Source: Pseudisothecium myosuroides (taxonomy: Eukaryota > Streptophyta > Bryopsida > Hypnales > Lembophyllaceae). From it: a stretch of 64,000 nucleotides of DNA. The number at the start of each line of letters is the position of its first letter. Position 1 is the stretch's first letter. The stretch covers positions 24,081,452 through 24,145,451 of the forward strand of contig OX637294.1 of assembly GCA_951799445.1 (NCBI GenBank). The letters run 5' to 3'. Shown here one piece after another: positions 23,560 to 35,033 of the stretch. The translations under genes and the position numbers were made by a program. The notes below the pieces were generated by a model that was given only the letters and a program-made list of their open reading frames with translations, made no database searches and was not told where the DNA came from.

Positions 23560-25756
23560 TTTTGAAGGCGAAAAACAGTGTAACACCTTGCGAACTTCAT
23601 CAAAAAAGTAATGATAAAAAGCTAAAGTACGTCCCCGCAAAGGAACCCTTCCCCGCTCATCAACACGCCACGCAGGGACGAGAACCTGGAGTTGTTTGTC
23701 CTTCCCTTCTTTTGCAAAGCTTGGCCATGGCCGTGGCTATGGCGATCGTTGCCGTCGTTGAGAAGGAGCTTTGAGAAATTAGCCATCGCTGCTCCGTAGC
23801 AGCAGCACCGCAGTTCTATGTTTCCCGACTTATCAATGTTGGCCAAAATCTCGCAGTGATTTCGTGAAAAAACCGACACGCTCTGCTGATGACGACGACG
23901 AGCCGGCCATTTCTGCGAGCCTTCTCTTCGGTGTCATAATCTTGGTTTGCGGTTGTCTGTGGCTGGCGTGTGATGTTGTGGCGGCTCAATTAGGCCTTGG
24001 AAGATATTTCTGGTACTGAAGTGCAAGTCGGAGTGGAGTTAGCGAGGTTATTAGGAAGTGGAACAGTAGTGTAGCAAGGGTTTGAGCCAGGGTCGTGTGG
24101 CGGTACGAGGAAGGTTCAGGGACGAGGAGCTGAAGCTGGCGGCGAGGTGAGGGAATTGGTTGAATCGGAGTTTTTTGATGTTTTCGAGAACAGGTGTCAG
24201 AATTGGCAATTGATGAGAGGTGGACCGAGTCAGGGGTTTCGAGGTAGTAGTGGAATTTGAAGCTCTGATCGGCGTGTCTGTTTTCTTCAAGATGGAGGAG
24301 TTTGGAGAGGGACTGTGATGAGAGCAAAATGAGGTGATTGCTGGATAGTGTAGATAGAGCACGCAAGGCGAAGAAGGTCGACGTTGGTTTGGAAGGGCTT
24401 TTTGAAGCCTGAAAGTGAAGCGACGGAGGATATGGTGGGGGTAGACCAGACAGTCGGAGGCGAATCTGGTCTTCATTCTCTCTACGTGGTGCTATGGGCG
24501 TGGCTATCGACAATGATGATGATGCTGTCGTTTTCGGCTTGTGCTTGGCACAGGAGACGGATGCAAAGTCGTAGAGAAGGTTGACGCTCGCTTGCCGTTT
24601 TTTGTGTTGCTCTCTTTGTCCAATCCTTTGATGCACCTTGCTCTTCACGAGTCTTCTATATTCTTGAAATACGGCAAGTTCTCTAGTCTTTATTCTCTGT
24701 GAGGCGAACTCACTGTTTTTCTCTCAACCATCTAATTGGCATGTGACGATTTCTCGTGTCGGTTCCTGGTGTGTCAGATGTCGGTGACGGATGGCATGTC
24801 TGTTTGTATTCTTGCGCCTGGTAGGCAGTAAATGAATTAATCTTCAATGTTTTCTCTGCTCTCGATTAAATTGATAAGCTGCGTTAGGTTTGTGGTGTCA
24901 CACTTTGATCAAAGCACCGAATTTTGTGGTATGTTAGGGTTTTTACTTCGTTGCTGTACATCAATGTATGGCGGTTTTGGAACGAAGGCATTAATACGAG
25001 GCGATAGACTTAGGTTCCTGCAACTGGATCGGAGGTTCTTGGCGTATTCCCCTTCGAGCATTGGATAGTGTTCAGCTCTCGAGCGCTCCTAGTGATTGTC
25101 GTAATGCCGTGTACCGGTGGGCTGACTTCCCTCATTAATGTATTTCTGGGCTGCCCAAACATCAAGCGGGCACAATGGCAAGAAGCTTTGATGTGGACAT
25201 TTAATTACCTTAGCGGTTGCTCTGGACCACGTACCGGTATTTTAAAGTTTCATATTTCATCAATTTTTCATCAATGCCAACGAGCCACTCTTCTTGCAGT
25301 GGATGTACCGGCATACAAATTTTGACACGTCTTGTAGAATGGTCATCGCTCAATCTGAACCAGGCTAGGTGATCCATACTGAAATTGAAGATTTGGTTTA
25401 CTGGTGGTTAGTTCCAGCTTTGCTATCACCTCTGTAAGTCTTTTATGGTTTTGTCTTAGTTTCGTAATTTCGAGTAATTTTCGAGTAACGTAGTTCTTTT
25501 TAGAATAGGTTTTCCTGGAATTATGGTTGTAGGGATATAATTCCTACATGAATGTTTTTTTTTGGTATCTATTTTTATTTATTTTCGACTTAGGACGATT
25601 TGGTGAGGTATTTTCCCGTAAGAATTCCTTGTGTGAGGTCATCGTTTCTCTTGTCTCTCATTTGCTGTGAAATGCCGCGAGTATCAGCAGAACGTATCGC
25701 CTAAGTTGATGTTCAAGGGTTGATGTAAAGAGTTTTGTGGCCGTGTTGATTCGCAG
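23560..25756. other. GC-richer upstream region of the HECT gene
   Basis: Base composition rises abruptly here and the region probably holds the promoter, 5' leader and possibly unrecognised 5' exons of the HECT gene that follows. A small frame of 15 codons starts with ATGGCCGTGGCTATGG at about 23726. No conserved protein segment could be read on the plus strand, and a first exon could not be placed. Confidence 0.4.
23986..24648 (-). CDS. unrecognised 220-codon open frame, doubtful
   Basis: An uninterrupted frame of 220 codons runs antisense to, and upstream of, the HECT gene. The predicted protein is rich in Ser, Leu, Pro and basic residues, with stretches such as SSSLSIATPIAPRRENED and LSTLSSNHLILLSSQSLSKL, and shows no domain, signal peptide or membrane segment that I recognise. 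A second minus-strand frame is open for 141 codons across the same bases, so the openness may simply reflect GC-rich composition. Against a gene: no recognisable family, and its position in what looks like the promoter or 5' leader of the HECT gene. It could be an antisense or divergent transcript. I would not assign any function. Confidence 0.25.
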   Translation of the reverse strand: MKSKVHQRIGQREQHKKRQASVNLLYDFASVSCAKHKPKTTASSSLSIATPIAPRRENEDQIRLRLSGLPPPYPPSLHFQASKSPSKPTSTFFALRALSTLSSNHLILLSSQSLSKLLHLEENRHADQSFKFHYYLETPDSVHLSSIANSDTCSRKHQKTPIQPIPSPRRQLQLLVPEPSSYRHTTLAQTLATLLFHFLITSLTPLRLALQYQKYLPRPN

Positions 25757-28700
25757 CTGGTGATTTAGCTGCAGCTATTCAGCTTTCTATTAACGAAAAC
25801 CGGCAACAAATCGTCGTCAATATTCCCCCTGGCCCTATTCCTGCTGCAGTGGTGAGAATCGATGGCTCACGCGTTCAGGATGCTAGAGTGGCGCCTGCAG
25901 CTGACATGCCCAGTATCAAGTCTATACATGAGCTCAAAGATCGCCTGAGTATCGGGTCACTCTTCAAAATGAAGCGTGACTGGCTGGCGAGGTTGGTAGC
26001 ATGATCATACTCTTCAATTGATTTGTCTATCCGCAGCTTCAGCTAGGTCAGGAATATCCAGATTGACTGAAAGGTCCGGCCTTTTTTGTAATTTTGAACG
26101 TAGTCAGAGTGACGTGGACCGTGGCCTTTCACACCTGGATTAATTGACCTATGAATGAGCAGTGAGCCCCAACATTTTGGAACAGTTTAACTGCAGCAGT
26201 TTCGATCCGATCGTCTCTAACCTTGTAGCTAGAGTGTAGTGTTTTTTTTAATGACTAATATATTCAAAATAATCCAGGTTTTCCTCACGAGGTGTCTCAT
26301 ATCAGGTTAAATAGCGTTTATTACTCTCCTAAGTCACTTACTAATATACATTTCTCTGTGATGTTCTTGCATTCAGTATATATTGTGTGAGGAGTCAATT
26401 TGCTAATAAACTGTTTCTACGAATTCAGAGAGCTTTCGAAAGGAAAGAATGGCACAAAGGGTGAGCCCTCTCCTGCAAGGCATGAGCGGAGGCTTTTGCA
26501 AATTGTTGTGCGTAGAGACCAAGTTTTCCAAGATTCATACCTGCAGGTACCCTCCATCTTGCTAATCTTTTTTTAGACCAGCGGAGCAGTTCTGTGGAGA
26601 TTGCAAGCTCATGGTTCAGCTACGATAACATCGTTACCTATTGTCTTGATCTGATCTGATATAAGAGTCTTCTGTGATACTCTGTGCAGTTCGCATCTCT
26701 CAGTGATGACGACTTGCGGAACCCCTTGTCCGTTCACTTTGTTGGAGAGGTAGGGCGGGACGATGGGGGTGTCACCCGAGATTGGTACAGTGTGCTCGCG
26801 AAGGAGATATTTAATCCGCAGTATGCCCTATTTACTCATAGTGCAGTAGATGACTATACATTCCAGATCAACCCTAATTCAGGAGTCAATCCTGACCATC
26901 TGGACTTCTTTCGATACATCGGCACAATTGTCGGGAAGGCTCTATATGATGGCTGTCTTTTTGACGCGCATTTTACGAGACTCGTTTACAAACGGATTTT
27001 GGATAAACCAGTCACTTATCATGATATGGCTTCTGTCGACGTTCAGTTTTACAAAAGCCTTTGCTGGGTATGTACCCATCTCATACAATGCGACTTAGTT
27101 TTATTGATTTTCATAAGGTTTGGGGATGGATGGCCACTTCGATGGTTAGGGTAGGGAGTGATGAACTTGATTACGCAGCATCCAGGTGTTATTCATGAAG
27201 TATGTGCGGACAATATGTGCGAGGTGAACTTTGGATGAAAAGTTTAATACGCCAAGTGTGGAATCTCGACTATGCTTGTTGATAGAGTTATTTCATGGAC
27301 ATCCTTAGTTATCTTTTCTGAAAGTTCGAGGGGCATGCGTTTGTGAACTGCAGCTCCTTGAGAACAAATTGGACGGCATGGACTTGGGCTTAACCTTCTC
27401 GGTGGACACGGATAACTTTGGCGCGTATGAAGAGATTGAGGTATATAAAAAACGTCTCTTTTGATTCTGACTTTTGTACCGAATAGCACTATCTCATTTT
27501 TTGCTGGTTAGATAGGATTTCAATCTGACTTGAGCAACTCGTTTTTTTAGTATAAAATCGTAATAAGTTTCTCCGAAGGCGCTTCCGAGTTTAATCTGGA
27601 AGAGAACGTGTATGACATGCTGTGCAATTCTTACACCTTAGGATTAGGTGAATATCAAGGGCTACTGGATGTCTAAGGTGTGCATTGTTTGCTGTTGATT
27701 GCAGCTTAAGAAGGGCGGAAAAGAAACAGTTGTAACAGAGCAAAACAAGCGGGAGTATGTTGACCTATTGGCAAGCTGGCGCTTAAGAGGTCTTTCACCT
27801 TGATGATTCTATCTTTTGAATATGACTTGCTACTCGAGTACCAATTTCTAATATTACTGCCGTATTTTGTTTTATCGTTTTTTAAATGCATGCAACAAAA
27901 ACTGTAGCTCAGGAATGTCGGTCCTTGTGTGTTCAGCGTCCAGGGGAACCCTGAGCAACTCGAGTATCTTGGCCATTGAAATACTTTGCTTGATCATATT
28001 TAAAATAAGCTGGAGTTTCAAATTACTTTCAAATCCTACGTTTGATCCTAGTCTGGTTTCCCTCATTGAAGGAATATAAAATTTCAAAGCAGCAATGTTA
28101 TGATCATTCATGGAATTCTGAGCACATGCTGGAAATGAGATTCTGTTGCTGCAAGATCACTTATTCTGTTTTTCTCGATTTGTGATACAGAGAGCGTAGA
28201 ACAGCAGTTTCAGGCATTGCGGACAGGTTTATCTCGAGTGGTGGACCCAGTTCTTCTACAGGTGTGTATGAGCTGTAGTTGTCGTGTTTTAATTGACTGG
28301 CTAATATAAATAGCTCCGAGCATGTTGGTTTAGAGGATGGTCATTGTAGTTCCATCTTGGCTTTTTGTCGGACACTAGTACTTGAGTTATCGGAATCTAA
28401 ATTCTCTATTTGTTCCCAGCACTTCGATGAGGCGGAGCTCGAGTGGCTTATTGGAGGGCTGCCGACTATTGACGCTGGAGATTGGTGAGTCTATTCCCGG
28501 AAATGTGATATTTTGAATAGTGATTTACAATTAATACTTCATATTGAAATTAGTGGCATTCTTGTGCTCAGAGCATATTGTGATGGCAGTGAAGTCAGAT
28601 TATCTTAACCGATAATCGAAAAATCCAGTTCACTGCTCATTTGTTTCAACACATTTATTGATGGAAAGAGTGGCTCTACAGGAGGAAAAATACAGTATAC

Positions 28701-29768
28701 AAGGCGGGATTCAGCGACTCTCCGGACTGTCATGTAATTAGGTGGTTCTGGCAGGTAATGATACATTTGTGTCTACTTTTTAAATGCATCTGCATATTGG
28801 TGTTTTTTTGCACGTGACATGGATGTGTAAGATCACTAAACCCTGTTCGAACAACTTAAAATCTATATTCTTATTAGCTGCCATCAGTCATCGGATTTAT
28901 GAGGGAACTTTCTATCTGATGTTAATTTACTCTTCGTTGTACAGTTGGTTGAATCTTGGGATCAGGAAATGCGGGCCAGGCTGCTGCAGTTTGTAACTGG
29001 CACATCGAAGGTGAAATTTTAGAATTCTCCAATCGTATGAGATTTTTGTTTCAAGTACATCTTCACTGCTTCTCTCTTTCAGATTTTGTATGTTGAAGAG
29101 CTTTAAGCGGAAGTATCTAATTTTTTCTTTGGGGGATGTGTATGAGCAGGTGCCGTATCCAGAAGGCTTCAAGGTACCACCTTTTCACCTTGAATTTTTT
29201 CATTATGTGAATTGCAGATTTTTTTTGGTGTTGGCCAGTATGCAGGAACTGTAAATTATGATATATATGACGTGTATCTCATTTGCAATCGCTTATGGCC
29301 ACAGGGCTTGCGAGGTAGTGAAGGTTTAAGAATGTTCCATATCGTTCGCGTGTCAGACTCGACAAGGTTACCCCAGGTAAATATATTCGTTCCGACGCAA
29401 TTTCTATGGCTATGTGCCCATTATTAATGCCTTCAGTTAGTGATATTACAAGTCATATCAATTTGCTTCTAGTCCTTTGAAGTAAGTCACTTAATCCAGC
29501 AGAGTAAAAGTGAGTATGCCGTCTCCTGTAACAAACCTCGCTCATCTCTTTCTCCTGTTTTTGCTTTATCTTGTGTGGTTGAAGTAGGGAAGTAAATGTC
29601 ATTTCCGAGATTAGTGTTTTGACTGCGAATGGCCATGTTTTGTGATTTCTACAGGCGCACACATGCTTCAACGAACTGATACTTCCCGACTATGATTCAT
29701 ATGAAGAATTGAACAAAAATCTTATTACTGCTATCTTTGAGACAGGAAACCAGTTCCAGCTTCGATAA
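25757..29768 (+). CDS. HECT-type E3 ubiquitin ligase, NEDD4/SMURF-like (5' end unresolved)
   Basis: The product forms a ubiquitin thioester on its HECT cysteine and transfers it to substrate lysines. Twelve exons fit GT-AG boundaries and one continuous frame: 25757-25991, 26429-26546, 26690-27067, 27354-27440, 27705-27789, 28191-28261, 28420-28484, 28682-28754, 28945-29010, 29150-29173, 29305-29376, 29655-29768. HECT hallmarks appear in order: VRRDQVFQDSY, FVGEVGRDDGGVTRDWYSVL, FRYIGTIVGKALYDG, LTFSVDTDNFG, REYVDLLASWRL, LEWLIGGLPTID, DWRKNTVY, VIRWFWQ, LLQFVTGTSK and, in the last exon, HTCFNELILPDY with the catalytic Cys. A phenylalanine sits four residues from the C terminus, as in NEDD4-type ligases. 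About 480 residues are readable. Exon 25757-25991 begins in phase, so at least one upstream coding exon is missing from my model; an internal start at 25908 is an alternative. No WW or C2 domain was found. The 24-base exon at 29150 is a microexon encoding VPYPEGFK. Confidence 0.88.
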
Positions 29769-30532
29769 TTCGTGTGCACGAAGTGCGTGCCCCTACTTTC
29801 ACTGAAAAGCCATGTTCCTCTTTCTCAATTTGAGATGGTGCACTGGTATTGGTCACCCAGAACTGGATTGAAGATACCTTAGCGAAGATTTCTTGTATAA
29901 CAACCAGTGACTAGAGGTTTACGGTCAGTTTGGACCTTCTTGAGGGCTCTATTGCCTTCCAGTGCTTCCTCCCTCTTTTCTTCCGTCTACGAATATGTAG
30001 GCTGATAGGCAAAATAGAATGCATACGAGTCATCAAGTTTGAGGACTTGACAAACAAGTCCTATTCTTGGCTTTGCAGCCCTGCTGCAAATCTATTACAT
30101 GTTAGGTCAGAGAAGCTTCCAAATATGACACGACTTGTCTATGCCAGATGAGACACTTATTTCGGAGAGTGTAGGATGGTAGTTGTAATCACAATTCTTC
30201 TTATCAAACCTTCCCTGTACAGTGCCTGTTCAGATGATTGTTACAGTGTTCCTGGTATACACACTTCCTACACAGTGCGCTGATAGTGTTATCCTTTAAT
30301 TTTGCCAAAGTGGGGGAGTAGAGGTCGATCTAAATTGTCCAGCATATTGATGATCCTGATTGAATCTGCAGGGCTGGAAAGCTTCTTTTTAAAATTGTTT
30401 ATTGAGGTACTTTTTTTTGTAAATTTTAAATGAGGTTGAAAACTCTATATGCATGGGATTACGTCCAAGGGTTACTCAAATTTTCTGTGATTTTTTTTTG
30501 GTCCCTAGCTCGCTTCATTGCATTCTTAACCC
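29769..30532 (+). other. HECT gene 3' flank, probable 3' UTR
   Basis: After the TAA at 29766-29768 no further coding similarity is seen. The base composition stays near that of the gene until about 30300 and then turns AT-rich. No clear poly-A signal could be chosen. Confidence 0.4.
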
Positions 30533-31109
30533 TTAACCCTGGAGCGCTCCAACGTCCATTTTCTGGACGATGAACAGATTCAGATCCTTGTTTTTGTCTC
30601 ATTCTTGCTTGGATGAAAGTCATCCTAATTTTTGGTGATACTTTATCAAGTTGTTGTCCTATCCATCAGTTGGATTTGGTGTTACTAGAGTATAGACATT
30701 TCTAAAATTACAAATGTGGAAGTATGTCAAGTGGTCAATTTGCATTGACTTTAGTTCAAAATTAGATGTGCAAAAATGAGGTCAAAAATGTAAAGGTCAC
30801 AAAAATTTCAAAAAATCACCATATGAAGAGAACCTTATTTCAAATCCATTCCAACAAGTTTTACTCAAAAAATGATAATATTTTACTTGTAATTGAATTC
30901 AGAAGGAATTCTGAAATTTTCTTTTCAAAATTTATAGAAAAAGATTGGTGATAGCATTAGTAGATCTAACCATATGGATAGAATTTAAAAATCAAAATCT
31001 ACAGCTTTCATTTGTATACCAATTCCAAAATATTCTTCCAAATTGTAGTTTATAATGGTTTTTCTCAAATTGTCAATTTTGGAGACGAATCCAGACGTTT
31101 AGGGGTTAA
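30533..31109. mobile_element. TTAA-flanked element, fourth subfamily
   Basis: It begins TTAACCCTGGAGCGCTCCAA and ends GACGTTTAGGGGTTAA. A second TTAA lies seven bases upstream (30526-30529), so the exact left boundary is ambiguous. The right half is homologous to 22386-22942. Length is 577 bases. A 61-codon frame inside shows no similarity to transposases. Confidence 0.65.
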
Positions 31110-32046
31110 ATGACATCTTGGCCGTTTTTTGGTTGATAAATGACAAAGAATCTTTCTATGTAGGATAGAAGTGTAAGGGAGGCAACCCATTTTTGACCAC
31201 TTAAGCAGTTATACTTATCTCCAGGTTAGGTTTCTTCAATGGAGAAATTTTCCCACGAGTAGAAATAGAGTTTAGAAGGTTTCCATAATTTTTCAAGATT
31301 TTTATTTCTCAAAAAATAATTATTGTGAATTTTTTAGCAAAAGATTCTATTCCTTCCATATTGGTGATATAGGACTTGTTATTTCCGATCATGGGTTGAA
31401 AACAAAATTGACCAAGGGGTGGTTGCAATATTGAGAGTCTTGTAGGCAATCAAAATGTGCCACAATTGTGTTGAGAATTGTGCCATAATTAATCAATGTT
31501 CATCTCTTCTTGAACGGAAAGAGAACAACCTATATAGCTAGAATGAAGGGGTGATCAGGAATGGATTGCTTCCTATAATTGTTCATCTTTGGAATTTTGT
31601 GCAAAAAGGGGAGATCTTGCACAACAATTTGACCTCCAATGAATACTTTTGTTTTTTTTAAAGTAGATAATGTCATATACTGTACGCATAGGGCAGTTTT
31701 GGCACGTTCCTGACGAAAATGTTTACTTTTTCTAATTCGACAATTCGGCACCTTCATTTATATTTCTTGACTTTTGGCACTTTACTATTTTTAATTTTCA
31801 ACGCTCCTAATTTTGGATTGATTCTTTCTATTGATGCATGAATGTGTTCTTTTTTCTAAATTTTCTCAAGAATAATTTTTGGATATTCAAAATTAGCAAC
31901 AATGAAATTTTTCAGATTTTCAGAAATAGTTGTATAATTTTCTAAATTTTCTAAATTTTCCAAATTTTCTCAAGTTATTTACGAAAACTGACCTATGCGT
32001 ACGGTAGTATCAAAATGGATGATTTCCACAATTACTAGCTTGGCAT
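31110..32046 (+). repeat. dispersed mosaic repeat, copy 3 (interrupted)
   Basis: The blocks at 31120-31180, 31575-31679 and 32005-32040 line up with 2387-2552 in copy 1. The gaps hold about 400 bases of unrelated sequence and the element at 31680-32004. Confidence 0.6.
31680..32004. mobile_element. TA-flanked MITE, CCGTACG family
   Basis: The left end TA|CTGTACGCATAGGGCAGTTT and right end AAACTGACCTATGCGTACGG|TA are inverted over about 20 bases with two mismatches. It interrupts the mosaic repeat, whose copy 1 (about 2515-2525) lacks the insertion. At 325 bases it is non-coding and related to 23212-23543. Confidence 0.8.
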
Positions 32047-32984
32047 TTAACCCCTAAAGGACCAAGGCCTTTTTTCTGCCAAAAAACACTCAAAACTGCC
32101 ATATCTATAGCAAAAAGTAAAAAAAATTGAAAATTGTTTTTTTTTCACATCTAACCGTAGGATCATACACCTAACTAGTATGAGAGTGTGTGGAAAAAAT
32201 TTCAGAATTTTTGACCGCACAGATTGCAAGATATCTGCGTTTAAAGTAAAAAAAACAAATTTTTCAGCACATTGCGGGACTAGATTTTTTTACTTTGAAC
32301 ATTTTTAACTTAAAATTTTTGCACTATAGAGTTTTGAGCTTTAAATCTTTGTAGTGGAGAATTGAGTTGAGAGTCTCGGAAAAAAAAAATTCAAAAAAAC
32401 TTAATTATCATTCTTAAGAAAATTATTAAATAGAAGTAGGTACAAGATAGAAAGAAAATCTAAAATATTGTTATATTTTAGATGGAATTAAAATGCACTA
32501 ATCCCAATGGTGAGATTGTTCTAGCAAGTAAATCAGACCATGTAAAAAAATAAATAATGAAAAATTTGAAAAATTTCATTCAGAATTGCATCCTACAAGT
32601 TATTTTTTTCAAGAAGATGCTCTAATTGCCCGAAAAACAAGAATGTCCATAACTTTCTCATAATAAATCCAAATGAAATGAATGAAAGCTTTCCGGATAG
32701 ACAAAAATATAATCTATGAAAAAAAAATATTAAAAAAAAAAAAATCAAAAATTTGCCATTTTTTTTCTGCTGCCCGGGCTGCCCGCCGTCCCCTATTTAG
32801 AGCTTATTTGGTCATAACTTTTTTTCCCAGGCACTGATTGTGAAAAAAATTATATTCCCACAAAGCTAATCAGATTTTCTACCTCCAAAAAAGTTTCAAA
32901 AAATCAGAAGAAAATTTTAGCCCGTAGGTACTTGCCCGAAAACACATTTGTCCCCCAAAGGGACAACGGTCCTTTAGGGGTTAA
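32047..32984 (+). mobile_element. TTAA-flanked MITE-like element, full-length copy
   Basis: The ends TTAACCCCTAAAGGACCAAG and CAACGGTCCTTTAGGGGTTAA are inverted, with TTAA on both sides. The body matches 8093-9016 along its length, including the GC-rich motif GCTGCCCGGGCTGCCC at 32769-32784. No ORF is conserved between copies. It lies at the edge of the mosaic repeat copy 3. Confidence 0.92.
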
Positions 32985-33164
32985 AGGTTAACATTGTGTT
33001 GTTTAGTGTATTGTGAATCGGTGAAATGTGAAAAAAGAAATCTAATGAAATTTGAAACTAAAATATTAAAAACAAAATAGAAGCAATAATTGGAGGAGGT
33101 ATGTGCATAGAGTTGATGAATAAGGAGAATGAAGGATATAAGTGAAGTTCATATCCTTGAAACG

Positions 33165-33360
33165 ACGGGGTGGTCATTGTGGAAATCACCCTTTTGGGTA
33201 CCATGTAAATTGTTTGTTTAAAAAAACTCTGAAGGCATTCATTGGAGGTCAAACTACTGTGCAAGACTTTTCCTTTCTATACAAAATTCCAAAAATAAAC
33301 ATCCACAATTCTATTTTACATAGAAGGATTCTCTATCACCTATCAAATCTTTTAGGCCAC
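33165..33360 (-). repeat. dispersed mosaic repeat, copy 4, inverted
   Basis: The reverse complement matches 2387-2552: TGGAAATCACCC, CATTGGAGGTCAAACTA, CAAAATTCCAAA and AGAAGGATTCTCTATCA are complements of copy 1 landmarks. Confidence 0.6.
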
Positions 33361-33406
33361 CATATCATTACATGAGTAAAATTCTTCAAATGTTTAAAGA
33401 GCCGAT

Positions 33407-33467
33407 GCAATCTCACTATACTATTCTAATTGCAAAAGGAACAATTAGAATAATATAGTGAGATTGC
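33407..33467. repeat. near-perfect hairpin, 26-bp arms
   Basis: Arms at 33407-33432 and 33442-33467 (GCAATCTCACTATA... and its complement) differ at one position around a 9-base loop. It may be a foldback element remnant; the stem is shorter than usual plant microRNA precursors. Confidence 0.85.
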
Positions 33468-34086
33468 CAATGAATTTGAATTTAGAATTACAAAGACTGG
33501 TTATGCATCCAATGGGATAAGTTGAACATGATTTCAATAATTAACCTAAGAATTGGAGAACTTTATACAACTCCAATAAAAAATATTTAAACAATAATGG
33601 ATCTGGCTCATATTTGCACATGAAAATATAAGATTATTTGAGATCCCAAATATAATTATGTCCGTCAGTTCCCACATGCCTATCCACACTCTTCCAAGAT
33701 TTTTGGATTGACATGTTGCTTACGGGGTTGCTTAGGACAAGCTAAGGGTGGACTTATATATGAATCCAATGGGTAGCCCAAACTACTAACAAAATAGGCT
33801 CCCACCAATTGTCTTGCTGGAATGGGCAAGTGAAAAAGGAGGAGTTGAAGTTTTACCGATATCAATGGACAAACCCATTGGTGGAGACTAGTCAATCTTG
33901 AGAGAATCTAACACATGTAGAATTCTTATTGTATCCCTCCCCATCCACCGGGTCCACATGAACGTGCAATTACTATTTGCACATGTAGCACCCCCTGTGA
34001 AGTTTCCCCACCCACCTCTACTTGTAAGAAGGCCCTAAATTCCCCCATTGAAAACCAAAAAATCATGTAAAAATCTTTGCTGAGGA
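33468..34086. other. intergenic, no feature seen
   Basis: No coding frame, RNA gene or transposon terminus was recognised between the two hairpins. Confidence 0.4.
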
Positions 34087-34234
34087 CATAACATTCAGTA
34101 GCATGTGTTGATGTTGCCTTGGTTCTACAGTGATGGTGCGCCTCCACCTGTCTAATTCATCAGTAGTTACTGATGAAGCACTGTTGGGGTGTGAAATATA
34201 CCACACCATCACTGTAGAGCTACTGAATGTTATG
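34087..34234. mobile_element. foldback MITE upstream of the NEET gene
   Basis: A perfect 16-base outer inverted repeat (CATAACATTCAGTAGC ... GCTACTGAATGTTATG) encloses a second inverted block (TCTACAGTGATGGTG ... CACCATCACTGTAGA) and a central palindrome TTCATCAGTAGTTACTGATGAA. The left arm has about 21 extra bases. No target duplication is obvious. Confidence 0.75.
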
Positions 34235-34796
34235 GACAAGGTCGCTTGGTTCTGTGTACTTTTTCCTTTATCAATGGAATTTGTCCATGTGTTTCAAAAC
34301 AATTTAAAAAAAAAATCTCATCCAACCACGATGCAAACATTCATCCAAAACCACCCAAACACGCCGGCGCCTTGAAAATCATGACACCCCACCCCAACGC
34401 TTTTCATCCGCTCATAATGCACTGTCCTGACTGCCGCAGTACTGCCGCACCTTTCGAAAAAAAGAGGAGCCTTTCCTTCTTCCCAGTCAAGTTCAGTTGC
34501 AAATGGATGATCACCAGAGCCCAGCCACACAATCCCACCACCCAATTGCAATGGGCACCAGAACCATCGCTGGCAGCATCAGAGAGATTCAGAGCAAAGC
34601 CAAACCAAAGCAAAGCACGGCAGCTTGTGCCTCCAATTTCGTGCGCTCCTTCGTCTTTCCCATGCCCCCCACACGCTCGCTACATAACAACCAACCTCCC
34701 CTTCCAATGCAAGGCTGAGCTCAGGTGGAGGAAGTGTGGGGAGCGCGTGCTGAAAGATCTTGCCTGAAGGGCTTGTCTGAAAGAACTCAACCGATT
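34235..34796 (+). promoter_or_regulatory. probable NEET gene promoter region
   Basis: Base composition becomes GC-richer and several overlapping frames are open at once, including one of 173 codons at 34246-34767. None resembles a known protein. Position directly upstream of the NEET leader makes a promoter or 5' UTR the simplest reading. No TATA box could be chosen with confidence. Confidence 0.35.
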
Positions 34797-35030
34797 GATT
34801 GATTCTTATTTGAAAGAGCTCATCGATTGATTCTTGTTCGAAAGAGCTTACCGATTGTTAAAACCCATAGATTCATCGATTCTTGTTTGGAAGGACCCAT
34901 AGATTCTTGTTTGGGAGGGCTGATTGATTCTGGTTTGGGAGAGCTGTTTGATTCTTGTTTGAAAGGTCTGGTTTTGGGTTGAAGGTTGGAAAGGCTTTGG
35001 GATTCTTGTTTGAAGGGGCTGTTAATTTGA
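34797..35030 (+). repeat. degenerate tandem repeat in the NEET 5' leader
   Basis: About nine imperfect units of the type GATTCTTGTTTGAAAGAGCT (20-25 bases) run up to the start codon of the NEET gene at 35034. The sequence probably lies in the 5' UTR. Confidence 0.8.
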
Positions 35031-35033
35031 GCG

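Noticed and set aside
34246..34767. 173-codon plus-strand frame upstream of the NEET gene
   Set aside because: No recognisable similarity, several other frames are equally open across the same GC-rich bases, and it occupies the expected promoter.
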